Shown: positions 60,858-64,000 of the stretch, one piece after another
Layout of the letters: every line of letters starts with the position of its first letter
Position numbering within the stretch: position 1 is the first letter of the stretch
Source of the DNA: Psoroptes ovis
Lineage: Eukaryota > Arthropoda > Arachnida > Sarcoptiformes > Psoroptidae
Assembly (NCBI GenBank): GCA_002943765.1
Contig: PQWQ01000003.1
Coordinates: 3,161,501-3,225,500, forward strand
Direction of reading: 5' to 3'
Length of the DNA: 64,000 nt
Made by a program: the position numbers and the translations under genes
Notes under the pieces: model-generated
Told to the model about the DNA's origin: nothing
What the model saw: only the letters and a program-made list of their open reading frames with translations
Database searches by the model: none

Positions 60858-61470
60858 TGGGATAGTCGAACGTGTAAACCAAACAATTTGCGATCGAATC
60901 CGTCATAAAATATACGAAACATCTAAAGAAAAAAGGACGTTATCCTGGGCAACGCATGCTGCAAAAGCAGCTGAAGAATACAATAAAACCATTCATAGTG
61001 TCACAAAGTATTCCCCATTATTTCTGTTGACAGGGTATGATGCTGAAGAAATATTAGGACCGGAGGAAGTAGTAGAAGCACGAAAAATTGCTTTTCAAAA
61101 TTCAAATTTAATGCATGAAAAAAATAAGAAAAAATATGATGAAACAAGAAAAGAATTACCATTGGAAATAATCGACGAAGTGTATGTCTCCAAAGGAAAC
61201 GCTTTGAACCGGAAAAAATTGGACGCAAGATTTGAAGGCCCGTTTCCAGTGATCGATAAAGAAGGGAATACAATGCTGAAAATCCAGAAGAAGGGAAAAT
61301 TAGAAAAAGTTCACATTTCCCAAGTCAAGCCAAAATTTCATCCGTTTAATATGGTGCTATTGACTTTACTAATGCTGATACACCTAGCTAATGGGAAATA
61401 TGAACCCTCCGTCGCAGATCCTATTGTTTGGGAAAAAAACCGATCATACTATCACAAAAGAATTAGTTAA
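60826..61470 (+). CDS. Retrotransposon integrase C-terminal part (displaced frame)
   Basis: This frame is +1 relative to gag-pol and overlaps its last codons. It carries the third catalytic acidic residue in HPSSNGIVERVNQT, the helical region after it, and a GPF/Y-type module (ARFEGPFPVIDKEGNTMLKI, then VHISQVKPKF), typical of Gypsy integrase ends. The listed start is an open-frame boundary, not a likely initiation site; true pol homology begins around 60840. Its last 40 codons from a Met at 61351 look like the signal peptide of the env gene (MVLLTLLMLIHLANG) rather than integrase. Confidence 0.8.
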   Translation: MFIPRDHPSSNGIVERVNQTICDRIRHKIYETSKEKRTLSWATHAAKAAEEYNKTIHSVTKYSPLFLLTGYDAEEILGPEEVVEARKIAFQNSNLMHEKNKKKYDETRKELPLEIIDEVYVSKGNALNRKKLDARFEGPFPVIDKEGNTMLKIQKKGKLEKVHISQVKPKFHPFNMVLLTLLMLIHLANGKYEPSVADPIVWEKNRSYYHKRIS

Positions 61471-62926
61471 TACCTATTATTATATTCGTTTAGTAAATCC
61501 ATGTAGTATCCTTAAAAGAACGGATAGACGTTTTGAATGTAACGCAAGATATGATTTCTGGATAATGGAAACAATAAATAAAAATTGCGATAAGATTAAT
61601 ATAACATATGATGACTTTATGGAAGAAAACCGGCGAAGAAAAAGATTTGTTGGAAGTATTTTAAAAGGTACGAAATTCTTATTCGAAAATTACGATAAGG
61701 TATTACATATTGGACAAACGATAGTTGGATTTGTAACTAATTGGTTTGAACGAAAGAAAATAAAGTCATTGAAAGAAACACAAAGAAAACAGCAAGAACA
61801 AATCAAGGTTTTAATGAACTCTCAAAAAGAAATATTGAAAGAAATGGTGGACAAGTTGGATAAGATGGGCGAAATACAAATGAACAACAGAAAAACCATG
61901 GAAGATTTAATAGATGGTCTACATTATGACCTTATGGTGGGATCACAAATGGTGACTATCAGTCAAAATCTAAAAAAATTCTTTAATGAATTGGCTCGTG
62001 GTATAATCCCAATAGAATTTGAATTATTGTTTCCCGGAATCGTTACCTCCGAAGATAAATATGAACAATGGGAATTCGTTGGATGTGATTTGTCATCACA
62101 TTCCGATTTAATTTTGGAATTTATACAACCTCAACCGTATGACGAATTAATTGTATATGAAAGCCATCCCTTTACTTTATATAAACAACAAGAAGATAAA
62201 TTTTGTATGTACGAATACAGTGGCCCACGATACATGCTGTATAATCTAGAAAAAGATTGCGTAAAAAGACTCCATTTACATCCTCATCATAAGAAACGTT
62301 CAGAAAGTTTTATTATAAATAAATCAACAAGCTGTCAAGAGGATGATGAAATCGAAAAATTATGGGTAAAGAAATTTTGTGAAACAAAATCAAAATTCAA
62401 TCAAGAAGAACTACAAATTCATTATAACAATAAATTTATTTTTGTATATTGTTACAAACAATTGATAACGATCGAAAACATAACAAGTGAATGCGAAAAC
62501 AAAATTTATAAAATCCCACAGAAGAAGGAGTTTATCGCTGGAAGTTTCCATCACAGACCATCAGTACGCAAAACGCTGGGAAATCATTCATTCCATTTGT
62601 ATGAAAACGAATTGATTGGGAAAAACTTATACAGTGGAATTTATAATTATTCGATCCAAACGAAAAACATAGATCAATTACTAGCGGAAATGAATAATCT
62701 TGATGAACCTGAAGAAGATCGTTTTAATAAATGGTTGATGCTTATTCCAACAGGAGTCTGTTTATTGATTATTATCGCTGGTGTACTCATCGTAATATTG
62801 AGAAGGATAAAATTGACAAAGAAGAAGAGAAAAATATTAGAACGATCGCAAGAATTCATCGAGTTGGAAAATCAAGCTAGATCACAAGGATCAAATAGCC
62901 CAGAAGTAGATGATACCGCTGTGTAA
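61391..62926 (+). CDS. Retrotransposon Env (cleaved fusion-glycoprotein type)
   Basis: A 511-codon frame of the class found in errantiviruses and baculovirus F proteins. A furin-like site RRRKR lies at about 81-85, followed at once by a hydrophobic FVGSILKGTKFLF segment that is the expected fusion peptide. A heptad-like coiled region follows (about 125-180, KSLKETQRKQQEQIKVLMNS). The ectodomain contains several Cys and N-glycosylation sequons (ITYDD region, ENITSEC, GNHSF, YNYSI). One transmembrane helix (LMLIPTGVCLLIIIAGVLIV, about 449-470) precedes a basic cytosolic tail. In-frame there is no signal peptide: the first residues are MGNMNPPSQILLFGK. A signal-like peptide exists at 61351-61395 in the preceding frame, separated by a one-base offset around the A(7) run at 61433-61439. 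Errantivirus env is normally made from a spliced RNA; no splice sites were established here. Confidence 0.85.
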   Translation: MGNMNPPSQILLFGKKTDHTITKELVNTYYYIRLVNPCSILKRTDRRFECNARYDFWIMETINKNCDKINITYDDFMEENRRRKRFVGSILKGTKFLFENYDKVLHIGQTIVGFVTNWFERKKIKSLKETQRKQQEQIKVLMNSQKEILKEMVDKLDKMGEIQMNNRKTMEDLIDGLHYDLMVGSQMVTISQNLKKFFNELARGIIPIEFELLFPGIVTSEDKYEQWEFVGCDLSSHSDLILEFIQPQPYDELIVYESHPFTLYKQQEDKFCMYEYSGPRYMLYNLEKDCVKRLHLHPHHKKRSESFIINKSTSCQEDDEIEKLWVKKFCETKSKFNQEELQIHYNNKFIFVYCYKQLITIENITSECENKIYKIPQKKEFIAGSFHHRPSVRKTLGNHSFHLYENELIGKNLYSGIYNYSIQTKNIDQLLAEMNNLDEPEEDRFNKWLMLIPTGVCLLIIIAGVLIVILRRIKLTKKKRKILERSQEFIELENQARSQGSNSPEVDDTAV

Positions 62927-62995
62927 ACGAAATTGATGTCAATCCAAAATAAAGTTGCGCTTTTTCACCCCCCCCCGTATTGTTTTTTTTTTTTT

Positions 62996-63005
62996 AGAGG
63001 GGAGA
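62996..63005 (+). other. Polypurine tract
   Basis: agaggggaga lies directly before the 3' LTR and is preceded by a T-tract, as expected for the plus-strand primer of an LTR retrotransposon. Confidence 0.85.
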
Positions 63006-63438
63006 TGTAATAGAAATGGTAGTTATTGATCTAAAGAGATGTTATTTAACATCATTAATTTTTAAATCGTTAGCTTAATGATGATAATGTTTAGCTGATT
63101 ACCATATTTGGCAAAAATTCCAATCTAATCACATTGGCTAAACATGCACATCATTATGATTTAAAGTATTCAAAACATCCTCGATTTAATTACCTTTCTA
63201 TCACATTCCTTTCTCATAATGTATATATTTTCCGTCATTTTAATCAAAATTGTCAATTTTTCAATTATTATTCAGTCAGTCGTTATTTTCATCAAATGTT
63301 GTCATTATCATTTTTTATCAATAAATAAAACTTTTACGAAAAAAAAAAAAAAACTTGTTGTTGTGTCAAAAATTTATTTCGTGAAAAAAGAAGGTTAAAT
63401 TCAACCAAAATTGCGCTCACCACTACGTATATCTTATA
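63006..63438 (+). repeat. 3' long terminal repeat (433 nt)
   Basis: By eye identical to the 5' LTR except for the A tract, which has 15 rather than 23 residues (starts at 63339). The same AATAAA signal provides the presumptive polyadenylation site of the element RNA. Confidence 0.93.
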
Positions 63439-64000
63439 TACATAGTAGCATTCATAATATTTGATATTAAAACATTTCATTATTATTCAATATTTGAAAA
63501 AATATTTGTGTCTAATTTCATCATCAACATCATCATGTTTGATTGTAATTCAGTGAAAAATATAAATTTCAAAGAGAAAAATACCGTAGAAAAAATTAAT
63601 GATTTGGCCCTTGGCAAAGATATGTTAGCAATGTGGCAAGATGAAGAAATTGCGGTGGAGAAAAAATTTTATCGGGAAATTTTTCTCTGATCCATGAACA
63701 AGTTCAAACCAAAAGCTTAAAAACAAACGAAAATCATTGAAAAATCATGTAAAAATGCCATTACATTGCATACATAAGCATCTTGGCTTTAGATCGAGAG
63801 AAAATTGTTTCGAAAATCGATTGATTTCAATTAATCTTATTGGGCTGTTGTTTCCGTTTGATCGGATTTTTCATTATTTCAATCATCCCAAGAAAGAGAA
63901 ATATAAGAAAATATATTTTTTTCGATTCAACTTGTAAACTTGTTGTTGTTTAATTGGCTGACCATCATCATCATCATTTGATCAGTTGGTTTGATCACGT
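63439..64000. other. Host DNA right of the LTR element
   Basis: It begins with the target duplication taca (63439-63442). A small plus-strand open frame at 63535-63690 (51 codons from its ATG; DLALGKDMLAMWQDEEIAVE) has a more coding-like composition than its surroundings, but no domain is recognised and no flanking splice sites were established. The rest is AT-rich, ending with TCA repeats near 63965-63978. Confidence 0.4.

Larger units (their letters stand above)
56316..63438 (+). mobile_element. Env-bearing LTR retrotransposon (Gypsy/errantivirus-like), 7123 nt
   Basis: The element consists of a 441-nt 5' LTR, a 36-nt leader, a fused gag-pol frame, an integrase tail frame, an env frame, a polypurine tract and a 433-nt 3' LTR. 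The order protease, reverse transcriptase, RNase H, integrase and the RT motif YIDDIIIFS are those of Ty3/Gypsy elements; the env resembles the cleaved fusion proteins of errantiviruses as a family. The LTRs match base for base by eye apart from A-tract length, indicating a very recent insertion. The flanks show a 4-nt duplication taca (56312-56315 and 63439-63442), extendable to tataca depending on where the LTR end is placed. The LTR starts TG but does not end in CA. Two reading-frame offsets (integrase; env signal region) suggest this copy is defective unless they are sequencing errors. Confidence 0.92.

Overview
The window looks like nuclear DNA from a small arthropod, most probably an acariform (sarcoptiform, dust- or scab-mite-like) mite. 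The reasons are the strong A+T bias, long AT-rich intergenic or intronic deserts full of ATT/ATC/TCA microsatellites, short introns (about 60-90 nt with GT..AG ends) in the compact genes, and protein families of arthropod type (a five-clip Masquerade-like protease homologue, a GABA-B receptor, an SLC27A pair). Species assignment is inference only.

Layout. 1-14868 is almost gene-free and is probably mostly the first intron of a minus-strand GABA-B receptor gene whose signal-peptide exon lies at 14869-15672. It holds a 5'-truncated non-LTR retrotransposon tail with a perfect 16-bp target duplication (1650-2062) and an 81-bp mariner-type miniature element (8879-8959). 15673-16995 is a low-complexity stretch, open in two minus-strand frames, upstream of that exon. 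16996-38128 is a 21-kb desert with microsatellites, one more mariner-like inverted-repeat element and a few short coding-looking islands.

38129-47418 is a compact cluster: NASP (minus, histone chaperone), masquerade (plus, clip-domain serine protease homologue), an unrecognised four-TM protein (minus) and PAICS (minus, purine synthesis; its first coding exon is only 4 nt). All exon joins I propose keep frame.

50149-56158 is a tandem pair of SLC27A fatty-acid transport/acyl-CoA synthetase genes. The upstream copy is a pseudogene: it has lost about 170 codons including the ATP/AMP-binding loop, and a 1281-bp inverted-repeat DNA transposon without a transposase gene sits in its last exon. The downstream copy is intact (four exons, 713 aa).

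56316-63438 is a young env-bearing LTR retrotransposon. Its LTRs look identical except for an A-tract length, it has a short target duplication and a fused gag-pol frame with Gypsy-type reverse transcriptase, and its env is of the cleaved fusion-protein type. The integrase is broken by one frame change, and the env signal peptide is out of frame with the env body. The most unusual items are this element (BEL-like gag knuckles on a Gypsy-type pol, no recognisable primer-binding site) and the transposon caught inside the SLC27A pseudogene.
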